A program made the translations under genes and the position numbers. 64,000 bases of DNA, taken from the NCBI GenBank assembly GCA_026184775.1, contig JANCYW010000007.1, positions 248,001-312,000 on the forward strand, written 5' to 3'. This DNA is from Cyanidium caldarium. Taxonomy: Eukaryota > Rhodophyta > Bangiophyceae > Cyanidiales > Cyanidiaceae. Positions 19,301-28,756 of the stretch are shown here, one piece after another (position 1 is the first letter of the stretch; every line of letters begins with the position of its first letter). Below the pieces are notes generated by a model. It saw nothing but the letters and a program-made list of their open reading frames with translations, ran no database searches and was not told where the DNA came from.

Positions 19301-22270
19301 CGCCCGCAGCGCAATATCGCTGTACAGCGGGCTGGTGAACGAGGCCAACTCATGCAGACACTGTCGCACTGCTGCGCTACGCAGCGTCGGCCCGTCGTCG
19401 GCAATGCGCTCCAGCAGCGCCAGCACCAACCGATTCTTCAGCGCCACCTGCGCGTGCGAGATGACGATGTCGGCCACACGCGACAGGTCGTCGCGGTGCA
19501 GCTCGCGCATATCGAACAGCACGTCGTCGGCGCGCTTGCTGCGGGAGAAGAGCTTCTCCACCGCGATGTACTTGCGCAGCAGCGAAGCCAGCAGGCGTTC
19601 GTAGTTCTCGCGCATGCCACCGCGCTCATACCGCTCCAACACGTTGGTGAACGGCCGCAGGGTGGCATCGAAGGCGTCCTTCTCCGCCGGCGCCAGCGAG
19701 CTGCACACGTCCTCGATCTGGAGACGCATGGCGTGCGCCGCCTGGCGCACCAACTCGGCGTTGTCGCCGGGGCCGTCCCGCAGCTCACTTATGGCGTTCA
19801 GCAGCGACGCCTGCAGTGAGGCCGGGATGCGGCCGGACAGTGGTGCCAGCGCCTCCTGCAGCTCACCGGCCGGCACGGCCGAATTGGTGGACGCCAAGTG
19901 CAGCAGCTCGTCCAGACACGACAGGTCGGCGTCGTAGCCGTCCAGCAGCGACTCGATGCCCTGACGTAAGTGCGCGTAACGTTGGTGCGGCTTGCGACCG
20001 GGTTTTTGCGGTGGCAGCATCTCCGGCAGGGCGCCGGCGAACGGGACGACGCGGCGCACTTTGCTCGGGTCGTCCAGCTGCAGGCGCGCCATCACCTCGC
20101 CAGCCTCCACCACCGAGCCCGCCGGTTTCAGCAGGCTGATGACGCCGGCCTCGGGCGATTGCATCGTCAGATACATCTTCATCACCTCCAGTTCGGCAAA
20201 AGCCTGCTCCTGGTCGACGTGCTCGCCGTCCTCTACCAGATAACGCACCAGACGGCCGGAGACGCGCGATATCAACCGCGTCGGGTCGTACTCCTGAGGG
20301 AAGACGCACGTCTTGCCGTCAATGGTGAGGCGGAAGCCGGCCGGTTCCTCGCGCGCATAGGTGATGAACGAACGGCCGTCGCACATGACCAACAGGCCGC
20401 CGTCCGACAGCGGTCGCGTATCCGCGCGCACCCATGCCGCCGATTCCTGGTGCCGCAGCGCCACGTGGAACGCATTGGGTCCGGCACGCTTCACCACGAA
20501 CGCGTACTTGACTTCGTCGTAGATGAGCTCCACCGACAGCTCCACCAGCGACTGGTCCGCGCGCTGCGGCACCTGTCCCCGACTCAGCGACTCGATAAAG
20601 CTCCGGGTGCGCTGTTGCGTCTCCTGATGCGCCCGATACACCGCGCCCAAAATGACTGCAATGTGCGCCGGCGGGCGTTCCGGTTTCAATTTGGCGGCGA
20701 TCAAACTGTCCAGCCAACGCGTGTCGATCCGGTTCTCCCGGTACGACTCCATCTCCAGCAGCGTGATGAGATATTCCACGGTGGTGCGAATATCGCCGCG
20801 GATGCTCAGCTCCTTCAGCGCCAGCACCATATTGCGGCGGGCGCTCTCGCGGTCCAGACCCCACGCGAACAGGTGGCCAAACTGCGAGTCGGCGTACTCG
20901 TGCACGCCGCCCCACGGACCGACACTGAAGTAGCCCCACACGTTGGGCGTGTTGCGAAAGGTGAGCTCCTGGATGGCGCCGCTGGTGGGCTGAAAGCCCT
21001 CCTCGGGGTTCTCCGCGGTGACGCGACAGGCGATGACGTGGCCGTGCGGCGGGTTGCGCGGGTCCCGCTGCACATCCAACGGCTGCCGATCGCCGTAGAA
21101 TGCCACAATGTGCGGAATGCGGCGCAGCGGAATGCCCATCGCCAGCTGCAGCTGCACCGCCGGCAAGTTGATGCCGGTGATCCACTCGGTCACCGGGTGC
21201 TCCACTTGCAGGCGCGGGTTCAGCTCCAGAAAGTAGAACTGGCCATCGAACAGGTACTCCACCGTGCCCGCGCCCACGTAGCCGACCTCCTTGGCCAGCC
21301 GGATGGCGGTCGCCTCTAGCTCGCTCCACAGCTCGGGCGGTGCCGCCACCACCGGGCCCTCTTCGATGATCTTCTGGTGCCGCCGCTGCACCGAACAGTC
21401 GCGGCCGTACAGGGCGATGGCGTCGCCGTCCTCATCGGCGACGATCTGCACCTCCAGGTGGCGCGCGTGGTCCACCATGCGCATCACAAACACCGGCGAG
21501 CCGGGCACCTCGCCCAATACCTGCCGAAAACAGCTCTTCACTTCACCGGCCGAGCGGCACAGCCGAATGCCCTTGCCACCGCCACCCCCGCTAGCCTTGA
21601 TCATCACCGGAAAGCCGATGCGCTCCGCCTGCTGTTGCGCGGCCTCGTCCTCGAACACACAAGCCTGCCGATACAACTCGTCGTCGATGCTGCCGCGGCC
21701 GTGCTCGTAATGCACCTGCAGATGGTCACCGCTCCACGCCACCACTGGCACCCGCGCCGACTGCGCGATGAGCGTCGACGACACCTTGTCGCCCAGGGCG
21801 CGCATGGCCGCCGCGTCCGGCCCCAGGAACGCCATCCCCGCGCTGGTCAGCCGCATCGGTAGCAACGGGTTCTCGCTGGCGTGCCCCCATCCAGCCCACA
21901 CCGCATCACACTCCAGCCGCTCGGCCACCTCCACCACCAGCTCCACGTTCGCGTAGTTGTGGTCGTTGCTGCCGCCCGGCACTGGTACGAACTGGTCGGC
22001 CATGCGGATGTACTCCGCGTTGGCCTGCACGTCCTCCGGCGTGGCCATGACCACCAGCACCACCTCGCGCTCATTCCCAAACGTCTCGTACGACCATCTG
22101 CGGATGGACCGAATGCACTTGACTGCCGCTATGCCGTTGTTGGCCACCAGCAGCCGACGGATCGGCCGCCGCCCACCGTGCTCCTCTACGTACGCCGCGA
22201 TGACATCTCGGCGGTTGCCCTCGGTGTCCAAAGTGCTGGCACCGACACCGCCCACCAGGGTGTCCGCCAT
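14543..22270 (-). CDS. homomeric (multidomain) acetyl-CoA carboxylase
   Basis: Carboxylates acetyl-CoA to malonyl-CoA for fatty-acid elongation, presumably in the cytosol because no transit peptide is evident. The first ATG, at 22270, gives 2575 residues; the frame upstream has only a GTG (22384). Order: biotin carboxylase from LLVANNGIAAVKCIRSIRRW, with the ATP-grasp loop MIKASGGGGGKGIRLC and LEVQIVADEDG; biotin carrier motif EVMKM with Lys698; a long central domain; then carboxyltransferase N- and C-halves (RLYLAANSGARIGLAEE, LGGTKIMVPNGVTH, LSGWAKTVVAGRARLGGIPIGVIA, ANWRGFSGGARDMF). Two low-complexity insertions stand out: Ser/Asn runs in the central domain, and about 170 residues including a 14-residue proline run between the carboxyltransferase halves. 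No intron is needed over 7.7 kb. Confidence 0.97.
16338..16379. repeat. GGC triplet run coding poly-Pro in ACC
   Basis: On the minus strand this repeat reads as about 14 consecutive proline codons within the low-complexity insertion of the ACC carboxyltransferase region. Confidence 0.85.
18884..18938. repeat. compound (GTT)n(GCT)n(GCC)n repeat coding Gly-, Ser- and Asn-runs in ACC
   Basis: On the minus strand it encodes glycines, then five or six serines, then seven asparagines in the ACC central domain. The same AGC-then-AAC structure recurs in VPS13 and, shorter, in NDC1. Confidence 0.85.
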
Positions 22271-22637
22271 ATGACAACTTTTCAGTACCACTCCGTCCTG
22301 CTGTGAATTGGGGAACCCCCTGGGCGTTTGACGCTGAAGGTGGCCACGCTGCCGGCCGTGAGCGCCGATGGAAAAGCTCGACACAGCGCTGACCGATTCC
22401 GATGAGTCCTCAAGGCAGGTGTCCGGTGGAGAGCTGGGGAATGCATGAGGTAGAGGGGCAGTTGAGGAGATAGGAGAGCAGGCGGCACAAGGTATGGACT
22501 TTGGGGAGCGGCCAGGTTTTGGTTGGAGGCTGAATGCATCGGGTAGGAGGGAACGGAGGGTGAATTGAGGCCGATGGACGGCGAGGGGCCAACTCCGTCC
22601 CGAGGCGACCGCCCGCCAAGCAATTTCAGCTACACGC
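22271..22637. other. intergenic between ACC promoter and SLC33A1 3' end
   Basis: 367 bases between the ACC ATG and the upstream transporter's stop, both on the minus strand. It should hold the ACC promoter. No known element recognised. Confidence 0.5.
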
Positions 22638-24308
22638 TCAACTCACTCCTCGCGCCGGATTGCGGCTTTCGTCCCCGTCTTGAAGCAACCAGGCGTTACG
22701 CGGCACGGATCGCAACGACAGCAGCGCCCGTCGCAGATACACTGCGTAGAGCAGCCAGCCAAGCAGCGGCAGTGCGGTGGCCACCGGCAGGTATCCAAAG
22801 CGGTCGGCCAAGAAGAACACCAGTGGCTTGGGCCAGGTGCCGCCCAGATTGGATGCGGTGTTGAGGAGCGTCAAGTAGGTGCCGCCCACTCGCGGATCGC
22901 TGATGCGGGCGAAGAAGGTGCCGGTGGACACGAACATCACACTGTCGCTGGCAAATTGGTACACCAGACCCAGAAAGAACACTGTCAGGTAGAACCACAG
23001 CGGCACGCCGTCAGTAGTGTGGGCGGGATAGACGTAGCACAGTACCGGCGGCGTCAGCAGTGCGATCGCCAGCCGCAGGAAAAAACCCGCCCGCCACGGC
23101 CCGTCGTACAGGTTTGGGGAGGCGCGCGCTCGCTTGCTGGCCGCCAACGCGCCCAACACATCGAACGGCATTTGCAGCACCGCCATAAACGCCAGATGTT
23201 GTCGTGGAAAGCCGCGGCGCAACAGCTGCAGCGAGGACACATTGTCGTGCACCGCAAAGCCGAATTTGCTCAGCAGCAAGAACGCCAACAGCTGGCGGAC
23301 CGGTGCTTTGGCGGTAATCTCTCCCAAACGGCCGTAACTGCGTCGCAGCGTCGCTCGCACATGCGGTGGCCGCTGCGGCAGTGCTGCGGCGCTCAGGCGC
23401 CGCTCGCGCTCCCGTACCCCCAACGCCAGCAATACCGTCAGCAGTAGGAACATCGTGCCGGTCAGGCGCAAAAACGAGGCCAGGGTGAACACCTCGCGGT
23501 GGATGCCCAACCAGTGCCGACAGAAACTGGGATTGTTCAGCGCCAGGAACATGGTAAAACTGGAAAAGTAACCCACGCTCAGGCCGAGTGACTGGCACAT
23601 GGACGCGTACGAGGCGTTGCCTTCGCTGAGCAGCGTCAACGCCCATCCATCCACCGCCACATCCTGCGTGGCCGCCAAAAACACCAACACGAAACAGAAC
23701 AACGTCACCGGCATCACCGTGCCCATCCGCACCCAGTGCTCTACGCGCGTGCTCAAGGCCAATAACAGCGAACCCATCAGCAGCTGCGTGGGCACGATCC
23801 ACGACTTGCGCCGCCCCAGCCGCGGCCAGTACACCGCGTCCACCAGCGGCGACCACAGCAACTTGAGCGAATACGGATAGGACGCCACCGAAAATATACC
23901 CAGTTTGACCAGAGACGAGCGTGACTGCAGTAAAAATGGCAGCGTGCCAAACGTGAGGCCCATGGGAATGCCCTGCAGCGCGTACATGGCGACCAGCAAC
24001 CCCGCACCGTACACATCCGGGTTCGCCAGCCACGACAACCGCCACCAGTGGTCGGAAGGGGTCACAGGACATTTGGAGGCCTTCACCACACCGTTCAGGA
24101 CAGAGTTCGGTGAGGACATAGTCTCCGCCGCGTTGCGCACCGGACGTCTCCGGTCGGCGGTTCGCGACGGCACGGCTGCGGGCATCGCTCCCGACGCCTC
24201 TCCCTTGCTACCGCTCAGTTTCGCGTCATGACCACCTTTGTCGCTTCCATCCACAGGATTTCGTCTCCCTCTTCGATGCTCGCCAGACGTGCCCACATTC
24301 GATCCCAT
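22638..24308 (-). CDS. SLC33A1-type acetyl-CoA transporter (AT-1 family)
   Basis: Multi-pass membrane protein of the acetyl-CoA transporter family (MFS fold), which in animals imports cytosolic acetyl-CoA into the ER lumen for protein acetylation. Diagnostic blocks are ALQGIPMGLTFGTLPFLLQS, SYPYSLKLLWSPLVDAVYW, GRRKSWIVPTQLLMG, FLAATQDVAVDGWALTLLS, FARISDPRVGGTYLTLLNT and SNLGGTWP, all matching SLC33A1 almost residue for residue. About 10-12 hydrophobic segments are visible. The first ATG (24308) gives 556 residues with a hydrophilic N-terminus of about 85; starts at 24185 and 24119 are possible. It lies directly upstream of ACC on the same strand, so two acetyl-CoA users are adjacent; whether this matters is unknown. 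Confidence 0.94.
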   Translation of the reverse strand: MGSNVGTSGEHRRGRRNPVDGSDKGGHDAKLSGSKGEASGAMPAAVPSRTADRRRPVRNAAETMSSPNSVLNGVVKASKCPVTPSDHWWRLSWLANPDVYGAGLLVAMYALQGIPMGLTFGTLPFLLQSRSSLVKLGIFSVASYPYSLKLLWSPLVDAVYWPRLGRRKSWIVPTQLLMGSLLLALSTRVEHWVRMGTVMPVTLFCFVLVFLAATQDVAVDGWALTLLSEGNASYASMCQSLGLSVGYFSSFTMFLALNNPSFCRHWLGIHREVFTLASFLRLTGTMFLLLTVLLALGVRERERRLSAAALPQRPPHVRATLRRSYGRLGEITAKAPVRQLLAFLLLSKFGFAVHDNVSSLQLLRRGFPRQHLAFMAVLQMPFDVLGALAASKRARASPNLYDGPWRAGFFLRLAIALLTPPVLCYVYPAHTTDGVPLWFYLTVFFLGLVYQFASDSVMFVSTGTFFARISDPRVGGTYLTLLNTASNLGGTWPKPLVFFLADRFGYLPVATALPLLGWLLYAVYLRRALLSLRSVPRNAWLLQDGDESRNPARGVS

Positions 24309-24610
24309 CGCACCGCTCCTAGCAGAGTGTCATGCGGCACGGACGATCGGCGGCTGGACCGTGCTCCAGAGTGTACGCGCGACGCTGCGAATCGCCCAAA
24401 CCCAAACGGACGACCAACCGAGACGAATCCCTGCGCGACGGGCGGTTGCCGCTGGGGCGGGAGGGCGGTGAGAGAGCGACGGGACAGTGGTGGCCTCGAG
24501 AGAGAGGTGGATCGAGGTTGACGGCAAGCACGCTTTGATCCACAGATTCTCCAGATGCTCTCTCTCTCTGACGCTCTCTCTTGAGTTTTCCTCCGCACCT
24601 AAGTTCCACG
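24309..24610. promoter_or_regulatory. divergent intergenic region, SLC33A1 / SDS22, with CT-rich tract
   Basis: About 300 bases between divergent ATGs. A CT-dinucleotide-rich pyrimidine tract lies at about 24556-24582, just before the SDS22 start; such tracts often sit in 5' UTRs or core promoters. Confidence 0.5.
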
Positions 24611-25657
24611 ATGGACAGCCCTGCGCAACGCAACCCCCTGCCGCTGTTGCGACCTGACGCGGACGGGGTGGTGGATGTGTCTCACGAGCCGACCGGCGCC
24701 ATCGCTGCGGGGTACCGATTGCCGTGCGGAGAGGATGCCAACTTCAGCGAGCCGTTTCTGGAATTGGACGCCACCAACTGCCGCATCGGGCGAATCGAGC
24801 GGCTGGAGCGGTGCACATCGCTGCGACGGCTGGTGCTGCGACAGAACGCCATCACCGAAATACGCGGGCTGGAGACGCTGGCGGAGCTGGAAGAGCTGGA
24901 CTTGTATTTGAACAAGATACGCGCCGTCGGCGGGCTGGAGAACAAGCCGAAGCTGCAGCGACTGGATCTATCCTTCAACCGCATCACCGACATGCAGCCG
25001 CTGGAACGATTCGCGTTGCCCTCGCTGCAGGAGCTGTATCTGATACAGAACCGACTGACGGCGATTGCCGGTCTGCGCGCCGAGCACCTACCGCAGCTGA
25101 TCACGCTGGAGCTGGGCTCCAATCGATTGCGGGCCATCGGCGAGAATGTGCGCCAAGTGGCGGGCACGCTGGAGAACTTGTGGCTGGGGCGCAACAAAAT
25201 CGAGCGACTGGAGAGCCTGCACACGCTGCACCGACTGAAGCGCCTGTCGGTGCAGAGCAATCGCATCACTTGCATCGGCACCGCATTGCACGGCTGCGCG
25301 GCCACCTTGCAGGAGCTCTACCTCAGCCACAACGGCATCGGCCACTTGAGCGGAGTGGATATGTTGACGGCACTGCGGGTGCTGGACGTGAGCACCAATG
25401 CCGTGGAACGCATCGGAGAGTCGTTGGCGTCGCTGACGCATCTGGAAGAGTTGTGGATCAACGACAACCGGATCCGCGACTGGACCGAACTGGAGGTGCT
25501 GCAGAGCAATCGCTCGTTGCGCACGCTGTATTTCGAGGGCAATCCGGCCGCCCAGAAATTGCGCGACGACGAGGGCGAGCGGGTGTATCGGGCGCGGGTG
25601 CTGGAGGCGCTGCCCTGGCTCACTCAGATCGATGCCGAACCGGTGGCGCTGGAGTAG
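24611..25657 (+). CDS. SDS22-like PP1 regulatory subunit (leucine-rich repeats)
   Basis: Leucine-rich-repeat protein of the SDS22/PPP1R7 family, which binds protein phosphatase 1 and controls its maturation and its nuclear and mitotic activity. About eleven to twelve LRRs of the SDS22 type (about 22 residues, LxxLxxLDLxxNxIxxIxGL) run from residue 50 to the C-terminus. The end, YFEGNPAAQKLRDDEGERVYRARVLEALPWLTQID, matches the SDS22 cap (LEGNP then YRxKVLxxLPxLxQID). It has 348 residues from the ATG at 24611; the frame also contains an upstream TTG that I ignore. The first 35 residues are unstructured. It is divergent from the acetyl-CoA transporter. Confidence 0.92.
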   Translation: MDSPAQRNPLPLLRPDADGVVDVSHEPTGAIAAGYRLPCGEDANFSEPFLELDATNCRIGRIERLERCTSLRRLVLRQNAITEIRGLETLAELEELDLYLNKIRAVGGLENKPKLQRLDLSFNRITDMQPLERFALPSLQELYLIQNRLTAIAGLRAEHLPQLITLELGSNRLRAIGENVRQVAGTLENLWLGRNKIERLESLHTLHRLKRLSVQSNRITCIGTALHGCAATLQELYLSHNGIGHLSGVDMLTALRVLDVSTNAVERIGESLASLTHLEELWINDNRIRDWTELEVLQSNRSLRTLYFEGNPAAQKLRDDEGERVYRARVLEALPWLTQIDAEPVALE

Positions 25658-25700
25658 GAGCGGGGCACGGGTTGATGCGCGTGCTCGTTTTCGCGAGCCT

Positions 25701-25874
25701 TTGAACATGCACGCCGGCGACTACTGCACGGCATGTGATGCTGATCGATTGCCCGCGCGGAATGCTGGCTTTCCGCAGCGCCTCTCTGTATCATCTGTGA
25801 ACGTGCACGCCGACGACTCCGGTCCGATGTGTGGTGCTGATCTATCCGCCGCGCGCAATGCTCGGCACTCATAA
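25701..25874. repeat. imperfect tandem direct repeat, period 96 bases, two copies
   Basis: The segment starting at 25703 (GAACATGCACGCCGGCGACT) returns at 25799 as GAACGTGCACGCCGACGACT, then both copies continue with recognisably similar sequence (TGTGATGCTGATCGAT against TGTGGTGCTGATCTAT, then CGCGCGGAATGCT against CGCGCGCAATGCT). The second copy fades at about 25874. The period is a multiple of three, so a minus-strand frame crosses it, but I do not think it codes. Confidence 0.75.
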
Positions 25875-25945
25875 CCGCATTCAATAGCGCCGTCGCTACC
25901 GACACAGACACTCCCTTCCCAGAGGCATCCCCGTTCATTCGTACC

Positions 25946-27211
25946 CTACGCCTCAAATATACTGTCTACGAACCAGTGCCGCGAGTCCGACAAGTGCGCA
26001 ATGGCCCCCTCGAAGCCGGCGCTGCGGGCCATCTGCTCGATCTGCTCGATGGTGTATTTGGCGCTGTTTTCGGTGTGAATGGCCTCCCATGCGCGCAACT
26101 CCAACACCGCCGGTGCCCGAGCAGTGGATGGCGCCCTGGTCGCCCTCTCATTGCTGCCTTCTTCGGCCTCGAGGTGCCGAAAGGTGACCCGCATCGGCTG
26201 CGTGGCCACCAAATAGCTCTCCATGACGCCGCGCTCTACACTGAACTGAGCGTAGTGTTCAAAGCGGTCCGCGTCGAAATCGGCACCCAACTCGCGATTC
26301 ATCCGTCGCAGCAGGTTGCGGTTGAACTCGGCAGTGATACCCTCGCGGTCGCTGTATGCGCGCTGCATGAGGTGGTGGCTCTTGCGCAGATCGAACCCGA
26401 TCAGGCAGTGATCCACGCCGTGGCGCAACAGCGTGCGCATGCGACGACAGAACTGGATGGAGCTGGCAATGTCCAGGTTGCCGATGGAGGAGCCAATGAA
26501 CGTCACCATGATGCGGTGGCGCAAGCGGTCGTCGGCCGTCCCATCCACCGCCCGATCCCACGCATCCACGCGCATGCCGTTCACCCGTCGCTCGGCGGCA
26601 GTGTCCTCGTCGAACAGGTATTCCAGACATTCGAAAAAGTCGCCCACCAGCCCGCGGAACATAAACGACGGGGCGGCGCCCAGCGGACGCTTCTCGCGCA
26701 TCAGCGCCTTTTCCATGGCCGGCATCACCCGTTCGGCACAGCTGACCATCGCCTTTTCGCTAATATCCACCGGCACGTAACAGACGCGTAGGCCACGCTG
26801 CACGGCGCGCTGCAACAGCACCAACGTCTTGCGGCCGTCGCCCGCGCCGAGATCGATCAGCGACACCACATCCGACGGACTCGCTGCCGATGGCGCGGCG
26901 GCGTCCACATCGGTGCGTCTGATTCCCGCAGCGATATCCAAAATGTCGTCGGCGCGTTCGGCAAATATCTCCGCCTCACACCGCGTCAGGTAGTAGTCGT
27001 CGGTCTGGGTGATACGCTCGTACAGCGCCGATCCCTCGTCGTCGTAGAAGAATTGAGAGGGCATCGAGCGCTGCCACGGCGCACTCTGCAACAGTCCTCT
27101 CTTCACCGCTGTGACCATCTCCGCCCGTGCCCGCTCTGACGACTCTTGCCGCAAGATGGTGTACAAGCACGGTAAGCGGTACGGCAAGTGTCGCTCGATG
27201 GGTTGGCGCAT
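25946..27211 (-). CDS. EgtD-like L-histidine N-alpha-methyltransferase, stand-alone
   Basis: SAM-dependent methyltransferase of the EgtD family (Methyltransf_33), which trimethylates histidine to hercynine, the first step of ergothioneine synthesis. Diagnostic blocks are SMPSQFFYDDEGSALYERIT, DDYYLTRCEAEIF, LIDLGAGDGRKT (SAM loop), YVPVDISEKAM, MVTFIGSSIGNL, LIGFDLRKSHHLMQRAY and a C-terminal AWEAIHTENSAKYT then FVDSIFEA. The length, 421 residues, is near bacterial EgtD (about 320) plus insertions (an Ala/Asp-rich one near 110 and another near 210). No EgtB-type sulfoxide-synthase domain is fused, unlike fungal Egt1, and none is adjacent. A bacterial-like, single-domain form suggests gene transfer; this is inference. 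No presequence is clear. Confidence 0.88.
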   Translation of the reverse strand: MRQPIERHLPYRLPCLYTILRQESSERARAEMVTAVKRGLLQSAPWQRSMPSQFFYDDEGSALYERITQTDDYYLTRCEAEIFAERADDILDIAAGIRRTDVDAAAPSAASPSDVVSLIDLGAGDGRKTLVLLQRAVQRGLRVCYVPVDISEKAMVSCAERVMPAMEKALMREKRPLGAAPSFMFRGLVGDFFECLEYLFDEDTAAERRVNGMRVDAWDRAVDGTADDRLRHRIMVTFIGSSIGNLDIASSIQFCRRMRTLLRHGVDHCLIGFDLRKSHHLMQRAYSDREGITAEFNRNLLRRMNRELGADFDADRFEHYAQFSVERGVMESYLVATQPMRVTFRHLEAEEGSNERATRAPSTARAPAVLELRAWEAIHTENSAKYTIEQIEQMARSAGFEGAIAHLSDSRHWFVDSIFEA

Positions 27212-27566
27212 TTTCTAGACGACGACGAAGAGCCTAACCGCAACGAAACCGCATGAAATTCCGATGGGAGAGACAGGTGCACGAATGGACGTGTCGATGC
27301 CTAGCACGCCTCTTCGATTCCCCTCTCCCGTTCGAATTTCTGCTGGCGCTGTTCCTGGTTCACGTGCCGAACACGTCGTTGCGGAGCGTCCAGAGGGACG
27401 CGCGCGATCGCTGCGCATCGGCGGCTGGCGAAAACCGTTCGGCATCGGACATCGGAGGTGCAGAGTCACATTGCGACAAAGCGGACACTGAACGAGCGCT
27501 CGTTGCGCGCAGACGCACCTCCGCCCTCCATCTACGTACTGCGTCTCCGCTGCACAACGACATGAA
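27212..27566. promoter_or_regulatory. divergent intergenic region, EgtD / NUMOD3 gene
   Basis: About 355 bases between divergent ATGs. A 110-codon plus frame (from 27253) crosses it into the NUMOD3 gene but resembles nothing. No repeats or RNA-like elements seen. Confidence 0.5.
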
Positions 27567-28664
27567 ATGTCCCGGCAAATCCTAGCGTTTTCCACTCTCT
27601 TATGGACAGCCTTGTCGGGCGCACGAATCCGACGGCTGGCCGTGGCGGTCTCTGCGTTCCTTTCGAGTAAGGAGCTGTCGGCAACCGCGCTGCCTCCCGC
27701 TGCTCTTGTCCGTGAGCCACGCTGGCGAAGGCGTGGCCGAGTGCCGACGGAGAGACGTGGTCGACGGCCCGCGCTCGGGCATCGTGTGGTCATGGAGACC
27801 ACTGCGGAGTGGTCAGTCGCTGCAATCTTGCCGGCGGCCATTTTGACCACACCAAGTGCGACGCTTGCAGAACGCCTGCCGCAGGGCGCTCCATCCCCTG
27901 ACCGTAACGAAATACGTAATACGCCTGCCGCCCCCACGGACATCACCGAATCCGCCCTCTCTGCGGCAGACGACGCCGCTGCCAGCACGCGCACCGCGCG
28001 ACAGCGAGCCTCCGACCAGCGTCTTGGGGAGCTGATGCGGCGCAGATGGCAGGAGCCGGCGTTTCGCGAGCGGGTGCTCCGGGGGCGGCGCGAGGCGAGC
28101 GCCGTGCGTCGGCAGGCATCGCAGATGCAACACCGCTGGCAAGACCCAGCGTTTCGCGAGCGAATGAGTCGGGCGCGCAGGGGACGGCCCGCCTGGAACC
28201 GCGGCATACCCCGGCCCGAGCACGTGCGAGAGCGCATTCGCGCCGGCATCCAAGGGCGCGTCCGCTCCGAGCACACCCGGCTGAAGATCAGCGCTGCGCG
28301 AACGTGCCGCGCCCCGTCGCCCATTGCCCCCAATGGTGTGGCGCTGCCTAGTGAGATGGGCACGCGAAACGCGTACGCGCATTGGCGGACGCAGTTTCTG
28401 GCGCTGGTCGCCGACCTCCAGCTATGGAGTGACAGCTTCTATGCCGAGTTCGGCCGACGGCCCCGACGCAGCGACCTGCAGTCGGTGTTGCCGGGTGAGA
28501 GCACCCCGCGCTGGCCGGTGGGCCTCCGTCGGGCGATGCAGCACATGACGCCCACGCTGGCGTTCAAGTGTCAGCGCTTTCTGGAGGTGCGCCAAATGCT
28601 CAGCGTGTACGATGCCGAGCTGTGTAAGAAAGGCGATCAAGTTATCGTGATCGATCCACCGTGA
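27567..28664 (+). CDS. NUMOD3-motif protein, possibly plastid-targeted
   Basis: Contains repeated NUMOD3 modules, short DNA-binding motifs first described in intron-homing nucleases and also found in plant plastid proteins of unknown role. Two copies of RRRWQEPAFRERVLRGRRE-type sequence are followed by the classic WNRGIPRPEHVRERIRAG and GRVRSEHTRLKISAAR. No nuclease catalytic domain (GIY-YIG or HNH) is seen. The C-terminal 100 residues are helical, beginning YAHWRTQFLALVADLQ and including RRPRRSDLQSVLP. The N-terminus MSRQILAFSTLLWTALSG, followed by a long Arg/Ala/Ser-rich stretch, fits organelle import, with Phe at position 8. Total 365 residues. A similarly long frame on the minus strand lacks any motif and is a shadow. 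Confidence 0.75.
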   Translation: MSRQILAFSTLLWTALSGARIRRLAVAVSAFLSSKELSATALPPAALVREPRWRRRGRVPTERRGRRPALGHRVVMETTAEWSVAAILPAAILTTPSATLAERLPQGAPSPDRNEIRNTPAAPTDITESALSAADDAAASTRTARQRASDQRLGELMRRRWQEPAFRERVLRGRREASAVRRQASQMQHRWQDPAFRERMSRARRGRPAWNRGIPRPEHVRERIRAGIQGRVRSEHTRLKISAARTCRAPSPIAPNGVALPSEMGTRNAYAHWRTQFLALVADLQLWSDSFYAEFGRRPRRSDLQSVLPGESTPRWPVGLRRAMQHMTPTLAFKCQRFLEVRQMLSVYDAELCKKGDQVIVIDPP

Positions 28665-28756
28665 GCGCCGGGCGAGTAAACGAATGGCGCCGGGACATCG
28701 TCGTGCGGTCCGTTTCGAGCGCGACGATCATGGTCATGCGCCCTCGCCATAAAACC

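Noticed and set aside
27325-27345. CGTTCGAATTT string resembling a tRNA T-loop
   Set aside because: No complementary stem and no other tRNA arms nearby, even allowing a permuted arrangement by eye.
27215-28363. 382-codon minus-strand frame over the NUMOD3 gene
   Set aside because: Only the plus frame shows repeated NUMOD3 modules; the minus frame is Arg/Ser/Cys-rich without a pattern.
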